Below, piece by piece: positions 8,715-18,269 of a DNA stretch of 64,000 nucleotides (position 1 is its first letter; each line of letters begins with the position of its first letter). The notes beneath the pieces were generated by a model that saw nothing but the letters and a program-made list of their open reading frames with translations, had not been told where the DNA came from and did not search any database. A program made the position numbers and the translations under genes. The stretch covers positions 1 to 64,000 of the forward strand of contig NZ_LSEF01000024.1 in NCBI RefSeq assembly GCF_001641695.1, given 5' to 3'. Origin of the DNA: Bradyrhizobium neotropicale. Lineage in GTDB: Bacteria > Pseudomonadota > Alphaproteobacteria > Rhizobiales > Xanthobacteraceae.

Positions 8715-10073
8715 TTATTTGGCGGCGGGTTCCGTCTGGCCGGCCAGGTACTGTTCCAGCCAGTGGATATGATAGTCGCCGTCGATGATGGCGGGCTCCC
8801 GGACCAGCGCGCGGAACAGGGGCAAGGTGGTCTCGATGCCCTCGACCACCATCTCGTCCAGTGCCCGGCGTAGCCGCATCAGGCACTCGCCGCGGGTCTT
8901 GCCGTGGACGATCAACTTGCCGACCAGGGAGTCGTAATAAGGCGGGATCGTGTAGCCCTGATAGACCGCCGAATCGATCCGCACGCCGAGCCCGCCGGGC
9001 GGGTGATATTGCTGGATGCGGCCGGGCGAAGGCCGGAAGGTCTGAGGGTTCTCCGCGTTGATGCGGCACTCGATGGCATGGCCGATGATCTGGACTTCGT
9101 CCTGCCGCGCCGGCAGGTCGCCGCCGGCAGCGATGCGGATCTGCTCCAGCACGAGGTCGATGTCGGTGATGCTCTCGGTGACGGGATGCTCGACCTGGAT
9201 ACGGGTGTTCATCTCGATGAAGTAGAACTCACCGTCCTCGTAGAGGAACTCGATGGTGCCGACGCCAAGATATTTCATCTCGCGCATCGCCTTGGCGCAG
9301 GTCTCGCCGATCTTGGCGCGCGCGGCTGCGGAGAGCACCGGCGAGGGGCCTTCTTCCCAGACCTTCTGGTGACGGCGCTGCAACGAGCAGTCGCGTTCGC
9401 CGAGGTGAATCGCGCCGCCGCGGCCGTCGCCGAGGATCTGGATTTCGATGTGGCGCGGCTTCTGCAGATATTTTTCGAGGTAAACGGACGCATCGCCGAA
9501 GGCGGACTTGGCTTCGTTGGCCGCCGTCGACAGTGCCACTTGCAGGTCGGCCTCGCTTTGCGCGACCTTCATGCCGCGGCCACCGCCGCCGGCAGCGGCC
9601 TTCACCAGCACGGGGAAGCCGATCTTCCTTGCGATCGCCAACGCGTCGTCGTCGGGGCCGACTGCGCCGTCGGAGCCGGGCACCACGGGGATGCCGAGCC
9701 GCTTGGCGGTCTTCTTGGCCTCGATCTTGTCGCCCATCAGGCGGATGTGCTCGGCCTTGGGACCGATGAAATGCAGATTGTGCTCGGAGAGGATTTCCGC
9801 GAAGCGCGCGTTCTCCGACAGGAAGCCGTAGCCGGGATGGACGGCGTCGGCGCCGGTGATCTCGCAGGCCGCGAGCAGGTTGGGGATGTTGAGATAGCTG
9901 TCCTTCGAGGGCGGCGGCCCGATGCACACGCTCTCGTCCGACAGGCGCACATGCATGGCATCGGCATCGGCGGTGGAGTGTACGGCAACGGTCGCGATGC
10001 CGAGCTCCTTGCAGGCTCGCAAGATGCGAAGGGCGATCTCGCCGCGATTGGCTATGAGGATCTTGTCGAACAT
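8715..10073 (-). CDS. accC: Biotin carboxylase subunit of acetyl-CoA carboxylase
   Basis: Carboxylates biotin on AccB using ATP and bicarbonate, the first half-reaction of malonyl-CoA synthesis. The 452-residue length is standard. Visible blocks are [16 protein letters not shown] at the N-terminus, [16 protein letters not shown], the ATP-grasp glycine loop [28 protein letters not shown], and [14 protein letters not shown]. It follows accB on the minus strand with an 82-bp gap almost wholly filled by a palindromic repeat. Cytoplasmic. Confidence 0.97.
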   Translation of the reverse strand: MFDKILIANRGEIALRILRACKELGIATVAVHSTADADAMHVRLSDESVCIGPPPSKDSYLNIPNLLAACEITGADAVHPGYGFLSENARFAEILSEHNLHFIGPKAEHIRLMGDKIEAKKTAKRLGIPVVPGSDGAVGPDDDALAIARKIGFPVLVKAAAGGGGRGMKVAQSEADLQVALSTAANEAKSAFGDASVYLEKYLQKPRHIEIQILGDGRGGAIHLGERDCSLQRRHQKVWEEGPSPVLSAAARAKIGETCAKAMREMKYLGVGTIEFLYEDGEFYFIEMNTRIQVEHPVTESITDIDLVLEQIRIAAGGDLPARQDEVQIIGHAIECRINAENPQTFRPSPGRIQQYHPPGGLGVRIDSAVYQGYTIPPYYDSLVGKLIVHGKTRGECLMRLRRALDEMVVEGIETTLPLFRALVREPAIIDGDYHIHWLEQYLAGQTEPAAK

Positions 10074-10086
10074 GGCGCCTCAGCGG

Positions 10087-10160
10087 GCGAATAGCGAGTA
10101 GCGAATGGTGAATGGTGAGACAGCAACCATTCGCCACGCGCCATTCGCCACTCGCTTATT
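10087..10160. repeat. Imperfect palindromic repeat between accB and accC
   Basis: The left arm (AATAGCGAGTAGCGAATGG from 10090) and the right arm (CCATTCGCCACTCGC near 10141-10155) are imperfect reverse complements built from the short unit GCGAATGG. The element fills nearly all the gap and runs into the accB stop codon. It looks like a member of the GCGAAT-type intergenic repeats seen in Bradyrhizobium genomes, and as RNA it would fold into a stem between the two cistrons. Confidence 0.7.
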
Positions 10161-10650
10161 CAATGATCACGAGCGGCTCGCCGTACTCGACCGGCTGGCC
10201 GTCCTCGACCAGGATCTGCGTCACGGTACCGGCGCGCGGTGAGGGGATCTGGTTCATCGTCTTCATCGCTTCGATGATCAGCAGCGTCTGGCCGACCGAA
10301 ACCTTGGTGCCGACCTCGATGAAGGGTTTTGCGCCGGGCTCCGGCGCCCAATAGGCGGTGCCGACCATCGGCGAGGTGACGGCGCCCGGGTGCTTCGACA
10401 TGTCGGGCGCACTGGCCGCAGGTGCGACGGCCGCGGCGGCGACCGGTACCGCGTGGGCGGCGGCTGCCACCGGCATCGGCATGGTTGCGGCGACGCTGAT
10501 GTTGCGCGCGACGCGCAGGCGGAAGCCTGCGCGCTCGATCTCGATCTCGGTGAGGCTGGTCTCATCGAGCAGCAGGGCGAGCTCGCGCACGAGCGCGGAA
10601 TCGTCGCTGGAAAACTTTGCGGCTGCTTTGTCGTCTGGCTGGCGCGCCAT
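10156..10650 (-). CDS. accB: Biotin carboxyl carrier protein of acetyl-CoA carboxylase
   Basis: A 164-residue carrier. The N-terminal helical part ([22 protein letters not shown]) is followed by a flexible Ala/Pro/Val hinge at about 53-82 and the biotinyl domain, with the modified lysine at about 130 in [10 protein letters not shown]. The residue after the lysine is Thr instead of the commoner Met or Leu. The ATG at 10650 is chosen because the longer frame upstream overlaps aroQ in another frame. It sits between aroQ and accC on the same strand. Confidence 0.96.
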   Translation of the reverse strand: MARQPDDKAAAKFSSDDSALVRELALLLDETSLTEIEIERAGFRLRVARNISVAATMPMPVAAAAHAVPVAAAAVAPAASAPDMSKHPGAVTSPMVGTAYWAPEPGAKPFIEVGTKVSVGQTLLIIEAMKTMNQIPSPRAGTVTQILVEDGQPVEYGEPLVIIE

Positions 10651-10685
10651 GTTCTTTGATCCGAATGTTCTGTTGAAAGGGAGCG

Positions 10686-11153
10686 TCAGGCTTTGGGCTT
10701 GATGCCAAGCCTGGCGGCAAGGCCCTGGATGGCGAGGCGGTAGCCCTCGATGCCGAAGCCGCACAGCGAGGCGAAGGCCGCGCGCGCGGTGTAGGAATGG
10801 TGGCGGAAACTCTCGCGGGCGTGGATGTTGGTCACATGCACTTCGACGGTCGGGATCTGCACCGCGAGCAGCGCGTCGTGCAGCGCGATCGAGGTGTGCG
10901 AATAGCCGCCGGCATTGATGATGATGCCCTTCATCTTGCGGGCGTGCGCCTCGTGGATGAAGTCGATCAGCTCGCCTTCGCGGTTGGACTGGCGGCAGTC
11001 GGCCTTGAGGCCGAACTGGTTCGCCGTCTCCCGGCACAGTCTCTCGACGTCGGCCAGCGTCGCATGGCCATACTTCTCCGGCTCGCGCGTCCCCAACATG
11101 TTGAGGTTCGGCCCGTTGAGAACGAGGATCGTGTCGGTTGCTGGCTCGGCCAT
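10686..11153 (-). CDS. aroQ: Type II 3-dehydroquinate dehydratase
   Basis: Dehydrates 3-dehydroquinate to 3-dehydroshikimate in the shikimate pathway. At 155 residues it is standard for the dodecameric type II enzyme. Motifs are [18 protein letters not shown] (active-site Tyr at its end), [35 protein letters not shown], and [19 protein letters not shown] with the catalytic His region. It is 35 bp upstream of accB on the same strand; the aroQ-accB-accC order is common in alphaproteobacteria. Confidence 0.96.
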   Translation of the reverse strand: MAEPATDTILVLNGPNLNMLGTREPEKYGHATLADVERLCRETANQFGLKADCRQSNREGELIDFIHEAHARKMKGIIINAGGYSHTSIALHDALLAVQIPTVEVHVTNIHARESFRHHSYTARAAFASLCGFGIEGYRLAIQGLAARLGIKPKA

Positions 11154-11329
11154 TCCTATCCCGGTGCTTCGGCGTGGCGGGGGTTATAGGTAACAAAGGG
11201 CGCTAGGGGAAGCCTTGAAGGACCTCCCAGAGGCCTTCAGGCACCTCATCCGGGTTGCAAAAACCTGTGCGGAAACTACGGAAATTGCTTGTTAACCAGT
11301 CTAAAGCATGGCTGCCGGCCGAACGCAAA

Positions 11330-11353
11330 GGGGCGGGCATTGCTGCCCGCCCC
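11330..11353 (-). terminator. Hairpin after the DUF1236 gene
   Basis: A perfect 10-bp stem GGGGCGGGCA/TGCCCGCCCC with a 4-base loop lies 23 bp beyond the DUF1236 stop. On the minus strand only a weak T-run (CTTTGC) follows, so termination efficiency is uncertain. The rest of the 11154-11376 gap should hold the aroQ promoter; I see no clear box there. Confidence 0.6.
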
Positions 11354-11376
11354 CGGATGGTTGCCGTGATCCGGCC

Positions 11377-12282
11377 TTAGGCGTTGAGAACCGCCACGAT
11401 CTCGTAGGTCTCCGGATCGATGATCACGATCTCCTCACGGACCAGGATGAATTTGTAGGTCCGCCATTCCGGATAGATCGTCACGACCCGCGACGGCAGT
11501 GCGTGCAGCTCGATGCCGGAGCGCGGAATGCGGGTACCGACCGAGACCGAGAAGTTCACGTTGCTCACCGGGGCGACGCGCTGCTCGTGGATCACCGAGG
11601 TGATCTGGGTGCGCTGCTCGGTCGAGAGCTTGGCGGCCGCGCCGGCCTGGCCGACCGTCGTGCTCGTGCTGCTCTGGCCCTGAGCGTTCTGGTTGGTGCT
11701 CGTGCCGGTGCCCTTCTGGTTCTCGGCGTTGTTGGTCGAGGTGCCGCTCTTGCTGTCCTCGGCCTTCATGTCCTTCTGGCCGGACTTGGACTGGCTCTCC
11801 GAGCTCATGCTCTTCGACTTGTCCTGCTGACCCTGCGCGCGTTCGTCAGTGCGCTGGCCCTTGGTCGCGCCGGCCTTCTCATCCGCCGACTGGTTCTTGT
11901 GCATCGTGCCGGACTTCTCTTCAGCCTTGCTCGCGCCGGACGATTTCTCTTCCGCGCCGGACTTCATGCTGCCGCCAGCCTGACCGACCGTACCCTTCTC
12001 ATGGGCGCTGCCCTTCTCCTGGGCCTGACCGACGGTGCCCTTCTCGTGGGCGCTGCCCTTCTCCTGGGCCTGACCAACGGTGCCCTTCTCGTGGGTCGAC
12101 TCACGGCCCATCGAGCCACTGCGCTCGGAGGCGCTGCCCGACGATTGCGAGTGCTGCATCTGCTGCTGCGCGCCGGCGCCAGCGCCGCCGCTCTCGCGGT
12201 TCATGGTGCCCTGTGCGTTCGCCAGTCCGGTGCCGGCGATCAACGCGAGCGCGGCAACCGAGATCATAAAGCGGTTAGACAT
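11377..12282 (-). CDS. DUF1236 domain secreted protein with tandem repeats
   Basis: A 301-residue exported protein. Start at 12282 is supported by a strong AGGAGA site and a classic signal peptide (MSNRFMISVAALALIAGTGLANAQ). The middle is a low-complexity Lys/Ser/Glu/Gln-rich region with nearly three tandem 15-residue units containing HEKGTVGQAQEKGSA. The C-terminal 85 residues form the DUF1236 domain (LSTEQRTQI, PRSGIELHALPSRVVTIYP, FILVREEIVIIDPETYEIV). DUF1236 proteins are periplasmic or surface proteins of unknown role, frequent in Bradyrhizobium. It appears monocistronic. Confidence 0.85.
   Translation of the reverse strand: MSNRFMISVAALALIAGTGLANAQGTMNRESGGAGAGAQQQMQHSQSSGSASERSGSMGRESTHEKGTVGQAQEKGSAHEKGTVGQAQEKGSAHEKGTVGQAGGSMKSGAEEKSSGASKAEEKSGTMHKNQSADEKAGATKGQRTDERAQGQQDKSKSMSSESQSKSGQKDMKAEDSKSGTSTNNAENQKGTGTSTNQNAQGQSSTSTTVGQAGAAAKLSTEQRTQITSVIHEQRVAPVSNVNFSVSVGTRIPRSGIELHALPSRVVTIYPEWRTYKFILVREEIVIIDPETYEIVAVLNA
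11980..12100 (-). repeat. Tandem 45-bp repeat inside the DUF1236 gene
   Basis: Units start at 11980, 12025 and 12070 (the last partial) and are nearly identical, keeping frame because 45 is a multiple of three. Each unit codes a Lys/Glu/Gly-rich 15-residue block. Copy number is likely to vary between strains. Confidence 0.85.
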
Positions 12283-12443
12283 TGAACTTCTCCTCACGTG
12301 TTTCTTTCGCGTCATTGCCCGCGCCGACAACGAAAGGAGATTTGAGTTGTTCCGGAACTTCACTGGTTCCTCGGCATTTGTTTATTGAATGCCAAATGAA
12401 TGCGTGTGCCGGAATTGCGACACGATCGAGCCAGCAAGCGCGC

Positions 12444-12473
12444 AAAGAAAAAGGCCGGCTTTTCAGCCGGCCT
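12444..12473 (-). terminator. Intrinsic terminator of the DsbA-like gene
   Basis: A perfect 9-bp stem AGGCCGGCT/AGCCGGCCT with a 4-base loop is followed on the minus strand by TTTTTCTTT. It lies 30 bp past the stop of the DsbA-like gene. The remaining gap up to the DUF1236 start should hold that gene's promoter. Confidence 0.85.
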
Positions 12474-12503
12474 CGCTTCATTCGGAATGGAACGAAGGTG
12501 CGA

Positions 12504-13274
12504 TCAGCACGTCGCTTTGCCGCAGCGGGCGACGCCGATCTTCTCCTTCAGGCCGTCGAGGCCGATGGCGCCGACGACGATCTGCTTGCCGATCACGTAG
12601 CTCGGCGTGCCATTCATCCCCATCGCTTCGGCGAGCTTGAAGTTCTCCTCGATGGTGGCGCGCACTTCGGGATTGGCCATGTCCTTCTCGATCTTGGCGA
12701 CGTCGAGGCCGGCCTCCTTGGCCGCGGCGAGCGCGTGCGCCTTGTCGGCCTGGCCGCGACCGCCGAGCAGCTTCTGGTGGAAGTCGAGATACTTCTTGCC
12801 GGTGGGATCCTGCATGCGCACGGCGACCGCGACCTGCGCCGCTTCGACCGAACCCTGGCTCAACACCGGAAACTCCTTGAGCACGACCTTGAGTTTGGGA
12901 TCGTTCTTCATCAGGTCGAGCATGTCGGTCATCGCGCGCTTGCAGTAGCCGCAATTGTAGTCGAAGAACTCGACGAAGGTGACGTCGCCGTCCTTGTTGC
13001 CGAGCACGACCTGGCGCGGCGAGTTGAAGATCGCGTCCGCGTTCTGCGCGATGCTGGCTTCGTGCTTCTGCGCCTCGGCGGCGGCCTGGCGCTTGCTGAG
13101 CTCGGTCATCGCTTCCTCGAGCACCTCGGGATGGGTGACGAGATAGTTCTTGATGATCGCCTCGATGTCGGTGCGCTGGGCATCCGAGAAGCTGTCGGCC
13201 GAAGCGGGCCCCGTCACGCCACAACCGATGGCGAGCGCAAACAGCGCGGGAACGAACAGGCGCAGCGAAGGCAT
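12504..13274 (-). CDS. DsbA-family thiol:disulphide oxidoreductase (Com1/DsbG-like)
   Basis: A periplasmic thioredoxin-fold protein of 256 residues. From the ATG at 13274 it has a signal peptide (LRLFVPALFALAIGCGVTGPASA), then a helical N-terminal region, then the active site CGYC at about 108-111 in FFDYNCGYCKRA. The cis-Pro loop is NGTPSYVIG near residue 215. Two further Cys end the protein (ARCGKATC). A TTG two codons upstream is less likely as the start. It probably oxidises or isomerises secreted proteins; partners are not nearby. A good terminator follows. Confidence 0.88.
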   Translation of the reverse strand: MPSLRLFVPALFALAIGCGVTGPASADSFSDAQRTDIEAIIKNYLVTHPEVLEEAMTELSKRQAAAEAQKHEASIAQNADAIFNSPRQVVLGNKDGDVTFVEFFDYNCGYCKRAMTDMLDLMKNDPKLKVVLKEFPVLSQGSVEAAQVAVAVRMQDPTGKKYLDFHQKLLGGRGQADKAHALAAAKEAGLDVAKIEKDMANPEVRATIEENFKLAEAMGMNGTPSYVIGKQIVVGAIGLDGLKEKIGVARCGKATC

Positions 13275-13377
13275 AGGCAAATCCTCTTATTCAAAGCAGG
13301 TTTCGGAAAACGTCACGGCGGAGCTAAGCGTGTTGTCGTGACGTCGTGGTGTCAGGTCTCGGTGGCGTCGGGTTTGT

Positions 13378-14781
13378 TCAATTGTTTCGCGGCGGCTTCG
13401 ACGCCACGATGTCGTCGGCTTTGACCCAGCCGGGCGTGCCGACGGCGAAACGGGTTTTCGCGCGCGTAGCAAGCTCGCGTGCGGTCTTGTTGTCGCCGCG
13501 CAAGTAGGCGGCCTGGGCCGACGCCAGATCGGCCTCGGCATAGTCTCCCTTCCGGCCATAGGCCATCGCGAGCTGGGTGTAGCCGAGCGGCGCCTCGGGC
13601 TCGCGCGCCACTGCGGCCCGCAAGATCCGAATGGCTTCGTCCGTGTAGGCCTTATTATCGGATCCGACCAGAGCCTGCCCAAGTAACATCTCGATGAGCG
13701 GTGAGTTGCTCGAAAGTTGCACCGCCTTGTGCAGGGCAGGGATGGCTTCGGCCGGCTTGCCGCTCTCGAGCAGCGCCTGGCCGCGGACCTCGTAGAAGTA
13801 CGGGTTGTTGGGCTGGACCTGGATCAGCGCATCGATCTGGGCCAGCGCGCTGCGCAAGTCGCCGTGCAGATAGGTGCTGATGGCACGGGCGTAGCGCGCC
13901 GGCAGGCTGTCATTGGTCTGCGGATAGCGGCGATACACGGTCTCCGGCCGTTCCATGAACGCCGAGATCTTGGCACGCACCATGTCGTGGCGGAGCTGGA
14001 GTGCCGGATCGTCCTTCTTGTCCCAATAGGGGCTCGTGCGCGCGAACTCCTGCAGCCCGGCGACGCGCTCGGCGGGCATCGGATGCGATTGCAGATAGGG
14101 ATCGGCGCCGCGCGCGGCGAACAGGCTCTCGCTGGTGAAGCGCTTGAAGGTCTCGTACATGCCCTTCGCCGACTGCTGGGTTGCGGTCAGGAACTTCACG
14201 CCGGCGCGGTCGGCGTTCTCCTCCTGCTGGCGCTGATAGGACAACAGCGAGCGGCGGATCATCTCCTGCGGCCCGGCCATCGCGGCGGCGCCGGCATTGG
14301 CGAGGCCGTTGTTGCCGCTGTTGGAGCCACGGCTGGCGCCCGCGGCGATCGCGCCGGCACCGAGCAGCATGGCGATGATCATCTGCGTCCGCGCGGTTGC
14401 CAGCTGCTCGCGCAGCTTGGCGAGATGGCCGCCGGCCAGATGCCCGGTCTCATGGGCGAGCACGCCGATCAGCTGGTTCGGCGTATCCGACTGCAGGATT
14501 GCGCCATAGTTGACGAAGATGCGGCGACCATCGGCGACGAACGCGTTGAACGAGGCGTCGTTGATGATCACCATCTGGATGTTCTGCCTCTCCAGGCCCG
14601 CCGCGCGCAGGATCGGCCGCGTATATTCACGCAGCAGCTGCTCGGTCTCGGTGTCGCGCAGGACGGGAGGCCCCTTGGACTGGGCCCGTGCCGCCGAGAG
14701 CGGCGTCAGCACGAGGGCCGCGGCCGTGACAAGGGCGGTGAGGGCGGAGGCCTTCTTGCGCAAAGCGATCTGGAGCAACAT
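13378..14781 (-). CDS. M48 family metalloprotease with TPR region (BepA-like)
   Basis: A periplasmic Zn peptidase of 467 residues. Signal peptide at 1-34 (ending AARAQ); zinc motif HETGH at 110-114 with the third ligand in EENADRAG near 188; a hydrophobic Gly/Ala loop at 135-170; then several TPR-like helical pairs to the C-terminus. The architecture matches BepA/YfgC-type outer-membrane quality-control proteases. The start is taken at ATG 14781 rather than TTG 14811, because the extra codons are part of a short tandem repeat. Confidence 0.88.
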   Translation of the reverse strand: MLLQIALRKKASALTALVTAAALVLTPLSAARAQSKGPPVLRDTETEQLLREYTRPILRAAGLERQNIQMVIINDASFNAFVADGRRIFVNYGAILQSDTPNQLIGVLAHETGHLAGGHLAKLREQLATARTQMIIAMLLGAGAIAAGASRGSNSGNNGLANAGAAAMAGPQEMIRRSLLSYQRQQEENADRAGVKFLTATQQSAKGMYETFKRFTSESLFAARGADPYLQSHPMPAERVAGLQEFARTSPYWDKKDDPALQLRHDMVRAKISAFMERPETVYRRYPQTNDSLPARYARAISTYLHGDLRSALAQIDALIQVQPNNPYFYEVRGQALLESGKPAEAIPALHKAVQLSSNSPLIEMLLGQALVGSDNKAYTDEAIRILRAAVAREPEAPLGYTQLAMAYGRKGDYAEADLASAQAAYLRGDNKTARELATRAKTRFAVGTPGWVKADDIVASKPPRNN

Positions 14782-14834
14782 CAAACGGTCTTGGTCAAAC
14801 GGTTTTGGCAAGCGGTCTTGGCAAGCGGTCTTGG
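14781..14834. repeat. Four tandem 13-14 bp units upstream of the M48 gene
   Basis: Units at 14781-14794, 14795-14808, 14809-14821 and 14822-14834 all read TCAAACGGTCTTGG or close variants (CAAGCGGTCTTGG). They abut and overlap the last base of the M48 start codon, so they occupy the ribosome-binding region on the minus strand. No obvious Shine-Dalgarno sequence remains there. Confidence 0.85.
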
Positions 14835-15012
14835 AAAGCAGTTTCGCGACTGGTTTTGGTGATTGGCGGCGGACCGGATACGCGATATGCCCTTATGAGC
14901 CGTACAATGCGGCCAGTCTGGGGCGCAAGCGCCCTGTCTCCCGGACCATTATTGGGGCCGGCCGTCAGCGAAATAGCAGAAATCGATGCACGATGCGACA
15001 TTGAGGAACCGG

Positions 15013-16173
15013 ATGGCGCAATGGCTTGAGCCATCCCGCCGCAGCGATGTTCCCCCGTTCATGGTGATGGACGTGATGGCCGCGGCGGCCCAAATCGAGG
15101 CGGCCGGGGGCCATGTCATCCACATGGAGGTCGGCCAGCCCTCGGCCGGCGCGCCGAAGACCGCGATCGCGGCCGCCCATGCGGCGCTCGAAGCGGGGCG
15201 GATCGACTATACCTCCGCGCTCGGCATCCCCTCGCTGCGCGAGCGGATCGTGCGCCATTACCGCGACGTCTATGGCTGCTCGGTCAGCGCCGAGCGGGTG
15301 GTGGTGACCACGGGCTCGTCCGGCGGCTTCACCCTGGCCTTCCTGTCGATGTTCGAGCCCGGCGATCGCGTTGCCGTGACGGTGCCGGGCTATCCGCCGT
15401 ATCGCCATATTCTCACGGCGCTCGGCTGCGAGCCGGTTCTGATCGAGACCACGAGCGAGACGCGTCACGCCTTGACCGGCGAGGCGCTGCTCGCCGCCCA
15501 TCGCAAGGCCCCGCTGAAGGGCGTGCTGGTCGGCAGCCCCGCCAACCCGACGGGGACGATGATGTCGCGCGAGGCGCTCTCTGGCCTGATCGCGGCAGCA
15601 GAAGACGCCAATATCCGCTTCATCTCGGACGAGATCTATCACGGGCTCGACTACGCGTTTCCGGCGGTGACGGCGGCCGCGCTGTCGGAGCACGCACTCG
15701 TGATCAACTCGTTCTCGAAGTATTTTTGCATGACGGGCTGGCGCGTCGGCTGGATGGTCGTCCCGGAAATCCTGGCGCGGCCGATCGAACGGCTGCAGCA
15801 GAACCTGTCGATCTCGGTGCCGACGCTGTCGCAGATCGCGGCCGAGGCAGCCTTCGACGGAACGGCCGAGATGGACGTGATCAAGCACGGCTATGAGGAG
15901 AACCGCCGCATCCTGATCGAGGGGCTGCCCAAGGCCGGCCTGACCAGGTTCCTGCCCGCTGACGGCGCCTTTTACCTCTATGCCGATGTGTCGGACTTCA
16001 CCTCCGACAGTTTCGACTTCGCCAAGCAGATGCTCGAACAGGCCCATGTCGCGGCGACGCCGGGCATCGATTTCGATCCCATCCACGGCCGTTCGTTCAT
16101 CCGCTTTTCCTACGCGAGATCGGCGGACGAGATGCGACAAGCAGTTGACCGGATCGCTCACTGGCTTAAATAG
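15013..16173 (+). CDS. PLP-dependent class I/II aminotransferase
   Basis: A fold-type I aminotransferase of 386 residues. The PLP lysine is in NSFSKYFCMTGWRVGW, the cofactor-ring Asp/Tyr in ISDEIYHGLDY, the substrate-side Asn in GSPANPTGT, and the terminal Arg in FIRFSYARS. ATG 15013 is preceded by GAGGA at 5 bp, so it is preferred to ATG 14986, which is in frame 27 bp upstream. The amino donor is not evident. It is followed 34 bp later by bioY; there is no other sign of a biotin link. Confidence 0.88.
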   Translation: MAQWLEPSRRSDVPPFMVMDVMAAAAQIEAAGGHVIHMEVGQPSAGAPKTAIAAAHAALEAGRIDYTSALGIPSLRERIVRHYRDVYGCSVSAERVVVTTGSSGGFTLAFLSMFEPGDRVAVTVPGYPPYRHILTALGCEPVLIETTSETRHALTGEALLAAHRKAPLKGVLVGSPANPTGTMMSREALSGLIAAAEDANIRFISDEIYHGLDYAFPAVTAAALSEHALVINSFSKYFCMTGWRVGWMVVPEILARPIERLQQNLSISVPTLSQIAAEAAFDGTAEMDVIKHGYEENRRILIEGLPKAGLTRFLPADGAFYLYADVSDFTSDSFDFAKQMLEQAHVAATPGIDFDPIHGRSFIRFSYARSADEMRQAVDRIAHWLK

Positions 16174-16207
16174 CCGCCACTTTTTCCACGAGCTTCCGGA
16201 GTTCAAC

Positions 16208-16816
16208 TTGTCTGACAGATCGCCTGCCGTCGCGTCGCATTCTCCTCTCGCCGCCCTTGTGTGGCCGGTCCAAAGCGGCGAAGCCGCTGGCCCGCTGCGC
16301 GCCTTCGTGTTGATTGCGCTCGGCACCGCCTTGATGGCGCTGTCAGCGAAGGTCAGCCTGCCGCTGCCCTACGTGCCCATGACATTGCAGACGCTGGTCG
16401 TGCTGATGATCGGCGCGGCCTATGGCTGGCGTCTTGGCAGCGCAACCATGATCGCCTACCTCGCCGAAGGTGCGATCGGACTGCCGGTGTTCGCAGGTCC
16501 CGTTGGCGGGATCGCGCCGCTGGTCGGCCCTACGGCCGGATATCTGTTCGGTTTCGTCGCGGCTGCTTTCGTGACCGGCTATCTCGCCGAACGTGGCTGG
16601 GATCGCAGCGTCGTTCTGCTGTTTGCCGCGATGGCCGTCGGCCATATCGTCATACTAGTGGCCGGGTTCGGCTGGCTCGCGTTTGGCCTCGGTCTTGGCG
16701 CAGCGAAGGCCTGGCAGGTCGGCATCGTGCCGTTCATCGCGGCGTCACTGGTCAAGAATGCGCTGGGCGCCACCTTGATGCCAGCCGCGCGCCGGATCAT
16801 CGACCGCCGCGGGTAA
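16208..16816 (+). CDS. bioY: Biotin transporter BioY
   Basis: The substrate-binding (S) component of an energy-coupling-factor biotin importer, 202 residues with about six TM helices. Diagnostic segments are [36 protein letters not shown] and [10 protein letters not shown]. The start is a TTG at 16208 with GGAG 6 bp upstream; the open frame runs further upstream but that part overlaps the aminotransferase in another frame. No bioM/bioN genes are adjacent, so it may act alone or with a shared module. Confidence 0.93.
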   Translation: MSDRSPAVASHSPLAALVWPVQSGEAAGPLRAFVLIALGTALMALSAKVSLPLPYVPMTLQTLVVLMIGAAYGWRLGSATMIAYLAEGAIGLPVFAGPVGGIAPLVGPTAGYLFGFVAAAFVTGYLAERGWDRSVVLLFAAMAVGHIVILVAGFGWLAFGLGLGAAKAWQVGIVPFIAASLVKNALGATLMPAARRIIDRRG

Positions 16817-16902
16817 AAGCGCACGAATACCGAGCAGTTCCAATTGACAGGGCCGGCCAAGTTGATCTTGCTGGCTCACAGTTTTTAGGGGGAGTGAGAC
16901 AA

Positions 16903-18237
16903 ATGACGACGACAACGATGGCGGGGGCGCCGGTCGCGCCCACTGCCGCCAAGCCGTGGTACAAGGTCCTCTACATCCAGGTGCTGATCGCCATCGTGCT
17001 CGGTGCCATCGTCGGCTGGTTGTGGCCGACGGTCGCCACCAACGACTGGATCAAGGCGATGGGCGATGGCTTCATCAAGCTGATCAAGATGGTGATCGCG
17101 CCGATCATCTTCTGCACCGTCGTCTCGGGCATCGCGCACATCCAAGATGCCAAGAAGGTCGGCCGTATCGGCGTCAAGGCGCTGGTCTATTTCGAGGTGG
17201 TCTCGACCTTCGCACTCCTGATCGGCCTCATCATCGGCAATCTCGTCAAGCCGGGCGCGGGTTTCGGCAATGCCGCGGCCAACGCGCAGGCGGTCGCCAA
17301 TTACGCCAAGCAGGCGGAGGGACAGAAGACCGTCGACTTCATCCTGCATATCATCCCCGACACCGTGGTCGGCGCCTTCGCGCAAGGCGAGATCCTGCAG
17401 GTGCTGCTGTTCTCGGTGCTGTTCGGTTTCGCCATCATGGGCCTCGGCGAGCGCGGCCACACCATCCGCGCGTTTATCGATGATGCCGCGCATGCCGTGT
17501 TCGGTGTCATCTCCATCGTGATGCGCGCGGCGCCGATCGGCGCGTTCGGCGCGATGGCCTACACCATCGGCAAGTTCGGCACCGGTGCCATCCTCAACCT
17601 GATCGGCCTGATCGCCACCTTCTACGTCACCGCCGCGTTGTTCGTGTTCATCGTGCTCGGGATCATCGCGCGCTTCGCCGGCTTCTCGATCTTCAAGTTC
17701 CTGGCCTACATCAAGGACGAGCTCCTGATCGTGCTCGGCACGTCCTCGTCGGAAAGCGCGCTGCCATCCTTGATGGAAAAGCTCGAGCGGCTCGGCTGCT
17801 CCAAGTCGGTTGTCGGCCTCGTGGTGCCCACGGGCTATTCGTTCAACCTCGACGGCACCAACATCTACATGACGCTGGCGACCCTGTTCATCGCGCAGGC
17901 GCTCGGCTTCGATCTCACCTTGGGCCAGCAGATGACCATCCTGGTCGTGGCCATGCTGACGTCGAAGGGCGCCTCCGGCATCACCGGTGCGGGCTTCATC
18001 ACGCTCGCCGCGACGCTGGCCGTGGTCGATCCGCGCCTGGTGCCGGGCATGGCGATCGTGCTCGGCATCGACAAGTTCATGAGCGAATGCCGCGCGCTGA
18101 CCAATCTCTGCGGCAACGGCGTCGCCTGCGTGATCGTCGCCTGGTGGGAGGGCGAGCTCGATCGCGACAAGCTCAACGCGCGGTTGAGCCAGCAGATCGA
18201 TCCGACGGACATGGAAACCGCCGTCACGACGGACTGA
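16903..18237 (+). CDS. dctA: C4-dicarboxylate:cation symporter DctA
   Basis: A 444-residue inner-membrane symporter of the DAACS family that imports succinate, fumarate and malate. Marker motifs are [16 protein letters not shown], the serine-rich re-entrant loop [36 protein letters not shown], and [21 protein letters not shown]. Start at ATG 16903 after a GGGGGAG-like site; a long in-frame extension upstream is a shadow over bioY. No dctBD regulators lie beside it and I see no clear sigma-54 promoter upstream, unlike classic symbiotic dctA loci. Confidence 0.95.
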   Translation: MTTTTMAGAPVAPTAAKPWYKVLYIQVLIAIVLGAIVGWLWPTVATNDWIKAMGDGFIKLIKMVIAPIIFCTVVSGIAHIQDAKKVGRIGVKALVYFEVVSTFALLIGLIIGNLVKPGAGFGNAAANAQAVANYAKQAEGQKTVDFILHIIPDTVVGAFAQGEILQVLLFSVLFGFAIMGLGERGHTIRAFIDDAAHAVFGVISIVMRAAPIGAFGAMAYTIGKFGTGAILNLIGLIATFYVTAALFVFIVLGIIARFAGFSIFKFLAYIKDELLIVLGTSSSESALPSLMEKLERLGCSKSVVGLVVPTGYSFNLDGTNIYMTLATLFIAQALGFDLTLGQQMTILVVAMLTSKGASGITGAGFITLAATLAVVDPRLVPGMAIVLGIDKFMSECRALTNLCGNGVACVIVAWWEGELDRDKLNARLSQQIDPTDMETAVTTD

Positions 18238-18269
18238 TCTGCAAGCTACCCTGGCGGCGCGCGTCGCCG

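Noticed and set aside
11212..11242. Imperfect stem GCCTTGAAG/CTTCAGGC in the aroQ leader
   Set aside because: The pairing needs a bulge and a long loop; it is not convincing as an attenuator or riboswitch.
16261..16902. In-frame N-terminal extension of dctA
   Set aside because: It is rich in Arg and overlaps bioY on the same strand in another frame; dctA has a normal start with ribosome site at 16903.
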